From assembly GCA_016648135.1 (NCBI GenBank), contig JADDOH010010915.1, forward strand, positions 28,303 to 92,302: a stretch of DNA of 64,000 nt. The letters run 5' to 3'. The notes below the pieces were generated by a model that made no database searches, was not told the DNA's origin, and saw only the letters and a list, made by a program, of their open reading frames with translations. The position numbers and the translations under genes are program-made. Of this stretch, positions 52,570 through 63,476 are shown piece by piece (position 1 is the stretch's first letter; each line of letters starts with the position of its first letter). This DNA is from Agrypnia vestita (lineage: Eukaryota; Arthropoda; Insecta; Trichoptera; Phryganeidae).

Positions 52570-53065
52570 GCTACATTCATACATCTTCTCATACAAGATC
52601 TACGGTTGTCGAGTCTTGTAGTATCTGATCGAGCAAGGTCTCTCGCGGACGCCCTCTATTCCTGTTGCCTTCAACACTCCCCTCATATATTCTAACCATT
52701 CTTTCCTCGTTCATACGTTCCGCATGACCAAAACATCTCAGCACTCCTTTCTTTATTCTATCTACCACACTAATTTGTTCATTCTTCACGCTATCGACCA
52801 AAGATTTTCCACACAACCGTCTTAGTGAGCGTATTTTCACCGCATTCATTCCTTCTTCATCGGGGTTGGCACTAGAACGCCATTATGTATCGCTAGTCTT
52901 GCTTCCTTTGGTAGATTCTTATTGGCATTTAGAGCACCATTAATTTTGTTACCCGCAGTCATTCTCCTTTCTATATCGTTCTCAGCCTTGCCGTCTCTAC
53001 TAAACATACTTCCCAAATACACAAACTCGTTCACTTGTTCTAAGCATTCGTTGTTTATCCAAAAT
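52570..53065 (-). mobile_element. RTE-like RT tail, same family as 4684-5071
   Basis: The minus strand reads NEFVYLGSMFSRDGKAENDI, ERRMTAGNKINGALNANKNL and PKEARLAIHNGVLVPT. After a gap where the LLYGSETW block should be, it continues NAVKIRSLRRLCGKSLVDSV, DRIKKGVLRCFGHAERMNEE and GNRNRGRPRETLLDQIL. It includes the YLG block upstream of what the 4.7-kb copy keeps. A deletion joins VPT directly to the MNAVKIRSL segment with a stop between. Inactive. Confidence 0.85.
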
Positions 53066-53436
53066 CAGAAGAAACCAGGCAATGTCCTAAGTTTTCTAAA
53101 TAAATGTAAATAAAGTTCCTTTTTAGATATTTTTAAGATTCTCTAAAATATTTTATGCAAAAATAAACGTACGAGTAACAATAAAGTGTCTCAATTTCTC
53201 CATAAACTTTAAATAATCAAACATTGCTTGGCGGCTCTAGTAAATGATTTGATATATATCATGTGATACTGTACATCAATTGACAGAGGAAGGATGTCAC
53301 ATCACACAATCCTTGCGACCAGAGGCGAGTGATGATGGCCAAATGGCTGACTTTAGCGCCCTCGGTGCGGTGTACCGACATGATTCAAGGCCTACTGCAG
53401 CATAGTACAGCTACGCTCCCATAGATTTTTTATTTG
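53066..53436. other. Unassigned DNA
   Basis: No gene recognised. Confidence 0.35.
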
Positions 53437-53610
53437 TAACATCTTTCCTCTCATTTTCCTGCAATCTGTGGCAGTTATTTCGTGAAAAAAGACGGAAATG
53501 CGTAACAGGATATAAGACGCCGGGGAAGCGCGCGCAATTTCATTTGACCAATAAGCGCGCGCGATGGAAAAAATTATCGTTTATAAACAAATCAATGTCC
53601 AGCAAGAGCC
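53437..53610 (+). repeat. Dispersed repeat, copy 2 of 2
   Basis: Aligned with 29349-29500 over nearly its full length. It has an extra AAGCGCGCGCGATGGAAAAA segment after CCAAT, which partly repeats the preceding GAAGCGCGCGCAAT. The extra piece could be a local duplication here or a loss in the other copy. Confidence 0.85.
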
Positions 53611-53929
53611 ATCACAGCGAAGACGCACACTTCCAACATTCGACGCTTCTGATTTTGTATATATGTTGCGCGTCTGGTGTCAAGCGTGTGGATGTTGTAA
53701 TTTTGATATATTTTGGCATATACCTTCGAAACTATCCAATTAATACTTTTTTTTACACTAATGTAAACAATAACTCATATAAAAGAAGTAGATAATATAC
53801 AAATAATATAATCAATTTTTTTTTTAAATCTCAATCAACAAAGTTGCTGAAATAATTGAAAAAATATAGGTAACAGCATTTTTAAATTTTGATGTTAATT
53901 TCTGTCGCTCCTCAATTGATATTTTTAAT

Positions 53930-54137
53930 TGTGAAATGACAAATTACACATCATATGGGACTACTGTAAGGCTCGTTCGTCTTTTTTTAGTGTGCACGCG
54001 GACACGAGGGAGAAGTAAGGAGATGCTACTGACCTGTGCAGGGCCTGCGATGGCTGCGGGGCGCTCATCCCCCGCGGGGGGCGGGGGGCCCGCGCGCCGC
54101 CTCCGCCCGCTGCAACAACACACAACCATCAGTCCAT
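53930..54137. other. GC-rich island next to the TTAA element
   Basis: Very high GC at about 54050-54112 (GGGGCGCTCATCCCCCGCGG and a GGGGGGCCCGCGCGCC run). Frames are open on both strands by composition. The TTAA element inserted immediately to its right. Confidence 0.4.
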
Positions 54138-54141
54138 TTAA

Positions 54142-55358
54142 GGGGTTACGAGTAGTCGGGATTTTTAAAAAATCGTTTTTTTTTTTGCATTTTCTTAAAG
54201 CAAAATGTTTCAAAAATACTGTGTGAAAATATCAACTCGATCCGGTTATTAGTTTTAAAGATATCCAACGATAACTGTAGGGCCGTCTGCTGCCGCCCGT
54301 ACTGATACGCGGACGGTACTAGAGTCGGCCGGGCTGACAAACGTTGCGACGACAACGGAACGCGGTTTTTACCTGATTAATTCTAAGAATAATGTACCGA
54401 ATTTCTTTTATACTTCTACTTTTAGACATAAGACGCATTAGGCCAACTGAGATTTGATTTAGTGTTAGTATTTCAGTGGCAGTGAAACTCAGTAGTCGAT
54501 AGGTAGTTGTGCGTGTATTATAATCATTTTCAAAAATTTATAATGAGACGTCATGAAGGTATGCAAGGAAAATTAATGATTGCCAATTCATAGGATTAAA
54601 TTATGGACCTAATGCACACCGGTATGCTGAAAATGGTCGGTGTGTAGAGCGTGCAAATCAGGTCACTCGAAAAGGCAAAATGAGACGCAGATAAAAAAAA
54701 ATCGACATCTTGGAGGCTTACACATCGGCAGAAGATGTATTATATGTACCAGAAATAGATGACTCTACGTAAGTAATTTTTTAAATAGTATTTATATTAA
54801 TTATTTATGCATAAAACTTTAAACGCGTTTTTCTCAAAATAGCGTTTTCAAAAACGGTGTCCTCGATATTTAAAAAACTACTCAACAGATTTAAATGAAA
54901 TTTAAACATCATATTTTAGGCATTAAAAACTTGTGCTTAATCGAAGGTTTTTTTTTTACTTAAACTTTTTTTTTATAAATAATAAATGAGTGATTTTTTC
55001 CCTCAAAATTCATAATTAAGCTTTTAAAGACCGCCATTTTGCTAAATTTGAAAAAAAAAACTTCGATTGAGCACAAGATTAACTATTAAACTACTAATTT
55101 ATTTTTGTTTCATTAAATTTAGATAAACCACTAAGAAGCACTGATGGACACCGCGAGGCACTATTTGAAAAACAGGGGTCAAGAATCGAGATTCTATCGT
55201 GGTCCATTATTGATAATTTTATTTGAAATTTTCGGTATAGTTACTTAAAATATAGTGTAAAATGTTGGTATTATGTATTGAATCAAAACATTAAACAACC
55301 GTTCAAAAAAAATTTTTGAAAATGTCTATTTTTTGCGCCTCTGACTACACGTAACCCC
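54142..55358 (+). mobile_element. TTAA-flanked DNA element, 1217 bp, with transposase remnant
   Basis: TTAA at 54138-54141 and 55359-55362. Ends are GGGGTTACGAGTAGTCGGG and, in reverse complement, GGGGTTACGTGTAGTCAGAG. Inside, about 54585-54775, a + frame reads IGLNYGPNAHRYAENGRCVE, RANQVTRKGKMRRR, stop, KKIDILEAYTSAEDVLYVPE and IDDST. This charged segment recalls the C-terminal tail of Mutator-like insect transposases (RANKA...RRR...EAEG..Y.PGIDD), from memory only. TTAA targets are more typical of piggyBac, so superfamily is open. Confidence 0.6.
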
Positions 55359-55620
55359 TTAACAACGGGGGTAAACGCCAGGGGCGTGCAGTGAGTACAC
55401 TGAAACGGGCGAGTGGTGTGGAGTGACCATATTTTTCTAAATCTAAATCTGAAACGTGCATACGATTTTTTCTCACACCACTGGTAGTTTGGTAGAAAAA
55501 TATTTGCAGTTTTTGTTTTCTGAATTCTACACCTTATTTTTTAATGTAACTTTTTTCATCGTGTTCGTGTTAGAGCTTGATCAACGTAAATTTGCGTTCG
55601 GCGGCTTTGGAACTTTTTTA
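55359..55620. other. Unassigned DNA with a hAT-like end
   Basis: AGGGGCGTGCAGTGAGTACA at about 55380 resembles the CAGTGGCGTGCAG ends of the 28-kb and 47-kb MITEs. No second end found. Confidence 0.3.
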
Positions 55621-55624
55621 CTTA

Positions 55625-55745
55625 AATCTTAATATAATAATAATTATTATTATATAATATTTTATTATTATTATATATACTTTATTATTATATAACTTAA
55701 TATAATAATAATAAATATAATAATAATAGTTAAATAATAAAAATA
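55625..55745. repeat. TAA/TTA microsatellite-like region
   Basis: Runs of TAATAATAATTATTATTATA-type sequence with interruptions. Confidence 0.8.
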
Positions 55746-56398
55746 ACTTATATCACCTCTTGCAAAACTGTAATTACAGTTTAAACGCAAGGATTTAATT
55801 ATAATAAGTGTATGTACATTTCTTTACTTAATTGTATTTAATTTATGATATATTATATAATAAGCTACTATATTAAACTAATTTTGCTTTTCCTATCCAC
55901 TTCACAATTCACTGTAGTTTTTCTTTAATGTCTTTTTTATATTTTTTTGTCCCGTTACATTTTTTATTTTATCCGGTAGCTTGTTGAATAATTTTGGAAT
56001 TACGCACTGTTTGGTTCTGTCTCCGTAACAATTATTTGTTTTATTTTATTTATAGTTTTTTATTCGTTATTTGTCTTGTCTTATATTATATTGGTGTTCT
56101 GAAACTGTCCTTCTCGTATTCTTTCAGTGTTATTTTATGGCAAAGTTATTTTTGGATCGGTAAGATTTTACACATTTTGAATAGGTTTTCCAGTTGGTCC
56201 TTACACGCTTCTTTTTGTTTTTTATTTGCTATAGTTTTAATAATTCTTAATGTAGTTGTTTAACTTTTTATAGTATGATGGATATTCAATCCGTAGCTGT
56301 TTAGGCCATAGTTTAGAATTGAGTCTACTAAACTATAATATAAGCAATAACTTGTGTGTCTTGAAATACAATGTTTGAGATGAAAGAATTTACCTAGT
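55746..56398. other. Unassigned AT-rich DNA
   Basis: T-rich. An 89-codon hydrophobic frame at 55994-56263 is explained by T-rich composition. Confidence 0.4.
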
Positions 56399-56740
56399 AG
56401 GGTTCTTAACTAAAACCCGCCCCGCCTGCACGCGGCGGTAACCCCTCGCCCTGTCATTCAGTTCAATCTCATATTTGCGCGTGACCTGTGACATCTTGAT
56501 TTCCAATATACACTGAATTATGTCCAAAACAGTCTTTCAACAGCTTGCAGGTGGTGCAAAGACAATTGCCAATGTAGTTTTAAAGTTTTGCGAAGCTGAA
56601 AAAGCAAATAATGATCAATATTACCGTTTGACAGAACTCTAGACAGAGCGGCCGCCATTACTGGATTGTTTATTTAGTGTTGCCCGACCAAATTTCTATT
56701 ATAATATCATAAAATATATTTGTCAATGTATCGGACACTC
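56399..56740 (+). mobile_element. Transposase-derived repeat, copy 2
   Basis: Matches 19128-19475. Here an ATG frame (about 56520-56641) reads MSKTVFQQLAGGAKTIANVV, LKFCEAEKANNDQYYRLTEL, stop. In another frame RAAAITGL follows. The pattern resembles the N-terminus of a DDE-transposase-like protein seen across insects (T-ANVV.KFCE.EKA.....P...V...RAAAITGLS), from memory. Sequence beyond that point is lost in both copies at nearly the same place, so both derive from one internally deleted element. Confidence 0.6.
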
Positions 56741-57352
56741 TGTATATTATGTATTGTGTAATAAATTTACACCCTGGCAACTTCTGTTTCGCGACAGGGA
56801 CGCCCTCCCTCGCACGCCAATTTATACTGGTGGCACTTTACTTTAATTTTAAAGTGGATTTTCCAACATCGTTTTCGGTTTAATTATAATTTTTGCTTCA
56901 ATTCGGGCTATTGAATTAATGATAGAAAATAAGAGTATTTTTGAAGTTACGCTTTGGCAGCGTTGAGAGTGAAATTTTAGGATGCAACGATATCCGCGCT
57001 CATCATGCAACGGGAATATTTTCACACCATGTCACGAGCCGCCAACCAAAAGCTAAAATGGCGATTTCCCGAGTGATATTGAACCAATAGCAATTCTTGT
57101 GAAGACACCAAGTTTGAAAATGGTGTTACGAAAATTGCTTAGCTCCGGGAGCTATTATTGTGGTAAATTTTCTCCATGAAGTTATATAAGGGTTTACACC
57201 TCCCTGGGAGCCTCTAATATATGTAGAAATAGGGTATTTTTTCTCAAAGAAGGGGTTAATTACTTTAGGGATATATTTACGAGTATGAGGGGAAATTTTT
57301 TGAAAAAAAGAAAAACTAAATGGCCGCGATATGTCCATGTGGAGCTCAATAT
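56741..57352. other. Unassigned DNA
   Basis: No gene recognised. Confidence 0.4.
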
Positions 57353-57775
57353 TTATGTGTTAAATAAAACGGATATTTTATACGAACCTTATATTTTATG
57401 AGAAGCAAATCTCGACGTTTCGCTGAAGTCTTATTCAGCGCCACCAGGAGAGCGTCCTATCACGGTGGAGGTGTAGACCGAACTGATTATGTTGTTGTGT
57501 TGTATAGTGTTGTGGTCTGTGACTTTGATTCCACCTTTAAGAGACGTCGCAGAAAAGCACGAAGATGTAATTAGTACATACTGCACACTGGCGACCTCTA
57601 TCGTGGAAGTGAACACTCCACAATAAAGTGCATATAATTTACGACCTCGGAAGAAATAATCAGTTCGGCCTACACCTCCGCCGCGATAGGACGCTCTCCG
57701 GATGACGCTGAATAAGACTTCAGCGAAACGTCGAGATTTGCTTCTCGTAAAATATGCGTTTTATTTATCACATAA
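57353..57775. mobile_element. Foldback with two opposed, decayed hammerhead-like modules
   Basis: Arms at 57353-57488 and 57657-57775 are inverted. Shared parts include AGAAGCAAATCTCGACGTTT and the CACCTCCGCC(G/A)-type segment. Reading toward the outer ends, each has CTC, a core-like heptamer (CTGGTGG in the left arm, CGGATGA in the right; the consensus of the two is CTGATGA), an unpaired C, stem II GCTGAA/TTCAGC around TAAGAC, GAAA, ACGT, C, then GAG complementary to CTC. The spacer between arms (57489-57656) is unassigned. Confidence 0.6.
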
Positions 57776-57789
57776 ACAGGCACACGAGA

Positions 57790-58890
57790 CGCAATTCTTA
57801 GTCTAAGACTCATATTTAAAAAACGAATAAGAAAAAGCAAAGACACACACGTCGCTTTTATAGACCTGGAAAAAGATTTGGACAGGGTAGACTGGAAGCA
57901 GCTTTTGAAAGTGCTCAATAAGATAGGGCTGAGCTTCAAAGATAGACGAAGAATAAGGAGCTTATATAAAAATGAAACCGCCATAAATAATAATACATGG
58001 AGACAGCAGTGCTAGGGCAAGTGTTCCAGAGAGTAAGACAGGGTTGTTCGATTGTTACTCACCAGCATTGTTCAATTGCTACATACAACAGGCCATCGAC
58101 GGTGAGAGAAGAAATTAGAGATTGACCCGGTATGAGAATCCAAGGACAAAAAATTTATATGATTAGATATGCCGACGATATTGCACTGCTTGCGGAGTCA
58201 GAACAAGAATTGAACGAGGCCCTGAGAAAGATGGAAAATGTTTAGGCAATAAACAACATGAAAATAAACAAAGTGCATGGTTGTTGGAAGAGAAGAGGTG
58301 TCAACAAATGTTGTTTTGAGTGGCGGCACTATCAAACAAGTGAAAGAATTCACATATTTGGGCGGCAGAATTTCCCAAGATGGCCGCTCAAAGGCAGACA
58401 TTACAAGCAGAATCCAACAAGCAAGAGTCGCCTTCAACAAAAAATCCAAGATCTTTGAATCTCCCAACATTGACGTAAAGATTAGGAAGAATTTGGTTAA
58501 AACTCTTGTCTGGAGTGTGCTGTTGTATGGCAGCGAAACATGGACCATCTGCCAAGGCATGTCCGGGAGACTAGCGGCCTTCGAGATGTGGTGCTATAGG
58601 CACATGGCGAGGATCCATCAGAGCATATCCGAAACGACGAAGTGTTGAGCAGGGTGGGCGAAAAAAGGCGGCTCCTGAACAGAATCTCCCAACGAGCGAA
58701 TAAGGCACCCGGGCCTGCTTTTTACCATAGTCGAGGGAAATATCGAAGGCAACAATCGTAGAGGCCGCCCGAGATCAAGCTACATAGACCAGGCTATCGG
58801 AGATGTGCGCTGTAGCGCCTACCAAGAAATGAAGAGGCTGGCAGGTGACAGAGAAGAGTGGAGAGATTGAGTGCTTAGTGCAGACCAATC
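57790..58890 (+). mobile_element. Degenerate RTE-type retrotransposon, RT palm to tail
   Basis: The + strand reads THVAFIDLEKDLDRVDWKQL (motif A; expected D in F-DLEKAFDRV kept), KIGLSFKDRRRIRSLYKNET, VRQGCS (motif B start), IYMIRYADDIALLAESEQEL (catalytic YADD, 58164-58195), KEFTYLGGRISQDGRSKADI, RIQQARVAFNKKSKIFE, KTLVWSVLLYGSETWTICQG, FEMWCYRHMARIHQSISETT and a GRPRSSYIDQAIGDVR tail. About 1.1 kb, with several frameshifts and stops (for example after ENV, 58241, and after TTKC). Largest retrotransposon fragment in the window. The endonuclease and the RT N-terminus are absent. Confidence 0.88.
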
Positions 58891-59689
58891 CTAGGATTGA
58901 GATCCAAAAAAAAAATCTATAATTTCCCAATAAAATAATAGTTTAATATACCTTAATAAGTGACTATAAAATTTTTTAATAATTGATCACATATAAAAAT
59001 AAAAAATCACCCGATTTCTACCCAAAAAAGGGTGGTGTTAACTCATTATACAAAAGTGTTTGCTTTATTACCAATTCCGTTGACGGCGATTTTAGTTTGT
59101 GTTGTACACCTTGAGTTGGAAAATAGCGAAACAGAATGTTCAGCTATGTTCCAATGCAAGGTATACAGGACAGCACAAAGAAGTATAACTTCTAACGCGC
59201 GTACTAGTGCGCGCACCCAACCCAAAGGGCGGTACAGCCTCAATAACGACATACATATTTATAAAACTGCGTAATTGGGCGAAACAAACAAATAGTCGCA
59301 TATTATACAAAACAATAAAATCTTTTCTTCGCGGCAGGCGGCGTTTGCGGTCAGATTAAAAAAAAGCTCGATTGCAATTCGTTTTGTAAATCTGCCGACA
59401 TGTTTCCGGGAAAACATCAATTGGAATTGTGACTTTTCAAGTCACTGCAATTAATTCAGTCGAGCGTAAGAACATCGACAGAATTAACTTGCGGTCGAGG
59501 TGCGTACACATTTTAATTTTAAATAACATATATCTCGTGGGATTTAAAAAATATATATTAGTTGCTTGCTGTACACAAATAATATAATAATTTTATTTGA
59601 CTTTTGTGTCAAAAAGAATGTATTTTAATACTTGATTTAGGTATGTATACCTTACTACATGAATACATTACTTTCTTGATAACGTTTTA
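58891..59689. other. Unassigned DNA
   Basis: Contains AAAGAAGTATAACTTCTAAC and the palindrome GCGCGTACTAGTGCGCGC near 59197-59214, part of a dispersed repeat also glimpsed near 42977. No gene. Confidence 0.4.
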
Positions 59690-59790
59690 CAAAAAATAGG
59701 CAAGAAATATTGAGAAAAATTGAATATTTTTTGATGTCGCTTAGGTATCTTATCTCCGTAACTGCTGACATTTTAAAAACACTCTAGGAC
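59690..59790. mobile_element. Half end of the 48.9-kb MITE family
   Basis: TTTTTTGATGTCGCTTAGGT then ATCTTATCTCCGTAACTGCT and GACATTTT parallels the right end at 49475-49520. No left partner. Confidence 0.5.
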
Positions 59791-60202
59791 TCAAGGCGTA
59801 CCTACCTAGCCAAAGCTTTTTATTGTGTATATTAAAATTATGTATACTGTTTTCTCTTCTCTTCACTTTTAATACTGATACTGATACTTGTTTTCTCTTC
59901 TCTTTTATATGATTTTCTTTTTTCTCTTTTCTTTTATATAATAATTTAATGTATGTACCTACTTTTATATGGAAAGTGTGGGATTGCACGGACTTACCCA
60001 CATTTTGGAATAAAGTTTTATTTATTTATATATTAAAATGGATTGTTAATTACAAGAAGTTTAGTATAATAATATCGAGAACCGACTGTTTAATGTTTAA
60101 ATTACATAAAGTGTACACTCACAGCAAAGAATTATTTTCATAAAAATTTCACCTCAAGGACGCTTACAAAAAATAAAAAAGTGAGCGTTAAGGAATATAA
60201 AG
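59791..60202. other. Unassigned AT-rich DNA
   Basis: TTCTCTTCTCTTTTATATGA-type repeats near 59850-59940; no gene. Confidence 0.4.
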
Positions 60203-60677
60203 TTTGTAACAGAGCTAGTCCACAATACTTTACAGGTAGGTTCCTGCCTAAATTGTGAGTCGAAAATGTTCAAGCAACAATGTCCCAACAGCAACAGTTA
60301 TGGAGAAAAACGACTTTAAAATTTGCATTTTATTTTCAATATTTCTGCCATATTTTTCTGTAAAAAATTGGGCTATAATTAAAGTAGTTTATATCGAATA
60401 TTAAAAATTCATTATCATATGTAAAAAAAATGGCTCAAATTTCGGTTTAATAATTTTATTTGACTTGTATTTAAAGCGAATGAGTTTTTAATATTTTAGG
60501 TAGGAGGTACATTAGTTACTCTAATGATATACGAATATTTTGAAATGTAGAAACACTGAAATAAAAAATCAAGTTTTAAAGCAGCTTATTTATAATATTT
60601 GGGTATTGTTGCTTTTAACATTTTCAATTCATAGTACGAGAATCTACCTGTAAAGGATTGTGGACTGACTCTGATCA
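60203..60677. mobile_element. MITE, longer copy of the 44.8-kb family
   Basis: Left: TAACAGAGCTAGTCCACAAT, then ACTTTACAGGTAGGTTCCTG. Right, in reverse complement: AGAGTCAGTCCACAATCCTT, then TACAGGTAGATTC. The middle resembles the inside of the 48916-49532 MITE. No transposase frame. Confidence 0.7.
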
Positions 60678-62789
60678 TTATTTCATTAATATATCCTCAT
60701 GTAATTCAATGTAAATTAAATAAAAAATTACCAGAAATTAAGCTGATAATTAAATTAAATACATGATACTTTAATAGACAGAAACTCGTTGATTGAAATA
60801 CAGGACATCGAATTGAGTCTTGCGTGCCTAACTCTTTCTGCATAATAATTAATTAATACGATTAAAATATAATTTTAGCAACACTAAAATGGTTTGCTTC
60901 AAGGATAGGTCTACATTGCTTTTAGTAAATGAATAGAATGAAAGAGAGAAAAATCAGATGGCAATACAACGATCTTGGACGTACAACAGTTAATATTTTT
61001 ATTAGCATCAGCTGTTTCTGACAGCTCGCCATTGTTTTTATTGCTATCTGTACAATTTATGCTCACACATACATAAACCGACTTTTTACCGCTCTCTGGC
61101 ATCCAATGAAGCGTGACAACAATAAGAAAGATGATAATTATAAAGAAAAAAGAAATCGATACGATTTTCCACGGAAAATCGGAGATGACAGTTTCATTAA
61201 GATATCAACAATATTTGTTCGGTGGGGTTAGAATGATTTATTCTGGAGCATACATATCAACTCAAAAAGCCCTGACAGACAACAATCTACTGGATACAAT
61301 CGCTACTTCAAGCACGTCAAACGTATAATCTTTCTTTGACACGGCATAACGTCGTAACCGTGTTCATCGATTGAACAAACAAAATAAATATAAACATGAC
61401 TCACCGCTGCACTTAAATTTTATATCTAACACAATATCCAATCAACACAGTATTATAACAGAGTTCGCACTAAATAATCACTATCGAAAACTCAGTGATA
61501 AACCATTGTCAACACACGATTCATTTTAATTTTAGAGACACTGGTGACATATTCGAACGCTACCAGTGAGCCAAAAAATGTTCACACAAATACATGGCGC
61601 TTACGTCCCGATTTTGAAAAGCACGCTGGATTTTTTGAGATAGCACAGAAAAATGACATATGAAATTATCGTTCCGCATAAGCAATACATACGCACAATA
61701 CTGTTATTTCATTTTTTGATCCGGAGACTCGCCGTTATTCATTGGTGTGAGCGAAAAAGACATATAGACAGAAAGGTTATTGAATTTCTGTAAATTACAT
61801 AGGGCTGCCATCTACCGAATACAGCTTGTAACTTTGTGAAGTCTTCAGAAAAACATATACGATCCGCAGACATAACATTAGCAGCACGTCTCTTTTTTAG
61901 AGTCTGAATCCTGTACCTACGCGATAAGTGGTCACGATTTAAAAAAATGTGGTTTAATTTATTTTGAAGAACCAAAAACAAACCAAAGATTCATGTTTAT
62001 TAGTTTGAGATGCCAGATACATCTAAAAATTATAAAATTTTACGGTTAGATAAGACACTGAACTACGTTATATACATACGTATGAAATAAATCAACATAT
62101 CACAAGCAATCACAAAACTATAAGTCGACCAAAAGACCATTTCCTAGCTTTGTCCGGTAAGAAGAAAGCGGGGAAAGTTGCCTGGCAAGCCCGCATTACA
62201 AGCCTTAATATGATATTCCAAATAAATATATATTTTTTAGTTTAAAAAAGGTTACTTACTTACTAGAAAAACTTATTTTGTGTTCATTTTTGCATCGTAA
62301 AACACATATATTTTTTGCGCACATTCTTTGGTCTAGCTGTACATATATTAACCGAATCTTATATATAACGGATTAAAAATCGTAATTAGACCTAAGCCCA
62401 CCAAACAAGTCAATTGAACATTACCAAAATTGATAAATAATAATAAGACGTCCGCAGACAAAATCTAACAAATGCTTTTTTTTATTTTATTTTTGCATTA
62501 AAATATAATTTTTGTAATCCTTCGAGGTTCTGGTATGTACATACATATAGTGCAAACAACAAGTAAGCATGACAGAAAATGTTGATGGACAACGTTAAAA
62601 TAGAATTTAATTGCAGTTTCTATTATTGTGACTTTTAACACTTTTACAATACATAAACTTTCGTGCTATTTTTTAAATTTTAACACTTAATTTGTATAAT
62701 CTGAAAATAAGTCAGGATTTCAGCTATCAACGTTTCTCAGAACCACATTGAAAAATAAAAGATTATAAGTAAATACGAAATTACGATAT
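60678..62789. other. Unassigned DNA, 2.1 kb
   Basis: Moderately AT-rich, with no element ends recognised. Short frames at 60911-61102 (minus), 61113-61328 (plus) and 61739-61981 (minus) have no recognisable products. This is the longest stretch in the window where I see no repeat. Confidence 0.45.
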
Positions 62790-63190
62790 TTTAAATTCCT
62801 TCTACTTCTTCTTTTCGTGCCTTGTCCGTTCAACGGACGTTGGCTATCGTGTTAGCTTTGAGGACTTTGTTTGATACGGCCCGGAACAGATCTACAGTAG
62901 ACTGGCCTCAGGTCTTTCAGACATGATGTTCTCCTTCTTCCGGCAATCTTTCCCTGCATTATGAGATGCAAGATCTCGTACTTCTCTGGATGTCTCATCA
63001 CACGTCCAGAATATTGAAGTTTTCGTATTTTTATTGTTTTAATAACTTATTTTTCTTTATTCCTCCTAACCATAACATCTTCATTCGTAACTCTGTCCAT
63101 CCAGCTTATTTTGAGTATTCTTTTGTAGATCCACATCTCGAATGCCAATTTTCAATTCCAGGATGGAAAAATCAATATAATATGTAATTT
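62790..63190 (-). mobile_element. RTE-type tail, same family as 10905-11655
   Basis: The minus strand reads EMWIYKRILKISWMDRVTNE, DVMVRRNKEK, stop, IKTIKIRKLQYSGRVMRHPE, KYEILHLIMQGKIAGRRRTS and CLKDLRPVY. The order matches the 10.9-kb copy (EMWLYRRILKVSWLDRATNI, EVLRRMEKD) and preserves more of the tail. It ends near 62800 on AAGAAGAAGTAGAAGG. A stop after NKEK and a later shift make it inactive. Confidence 0.85.
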
Positions 63191-63476
63191 TGAAACTTTA
63201 ATTGTTCTACTTTCTAGAGACAATTTTTTAATAAAATAATGAAATATGGTTTCTCATGGAAAATGAAAAACCCGATATACAAAGGATTTTTATAAAGCTT
63301 CTCTGAAAAACACCACATTCAATTTAATTCTCGATGTAATTGAAACTATTATACTTTTGTGTTACGGACAGGACATTGCCTGCGCCTACCGTCAGGCAAC
63401 CGAAATTTCAAGCTCTGTGGTGGTGAGGGGCACTCATGTGACAATGTATAATACATTAGAAAGGAGTATCTGCCAT
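63191..63476. other. Unassigned flank of the minisatellite
   Basis: An open frame beginning about 63357 runs into the array, but the part before the array (YGQDIACAYRQATEISSSVV) matches nothing I know. Confidence 0.35.

Noticed and set aside
53944..54226. Gene in the GC-rich block at 54.0-54.1 kb
   Set aside because: Frames are open on both strands because of GC composition and run into the TTAA element's end; no motif.
55994..56263. 89-codon hydrophobic membrane protein
   Set aside because: T-rich DNA yields F/L/I/V-rich translation by chance; no start context or homology cue.
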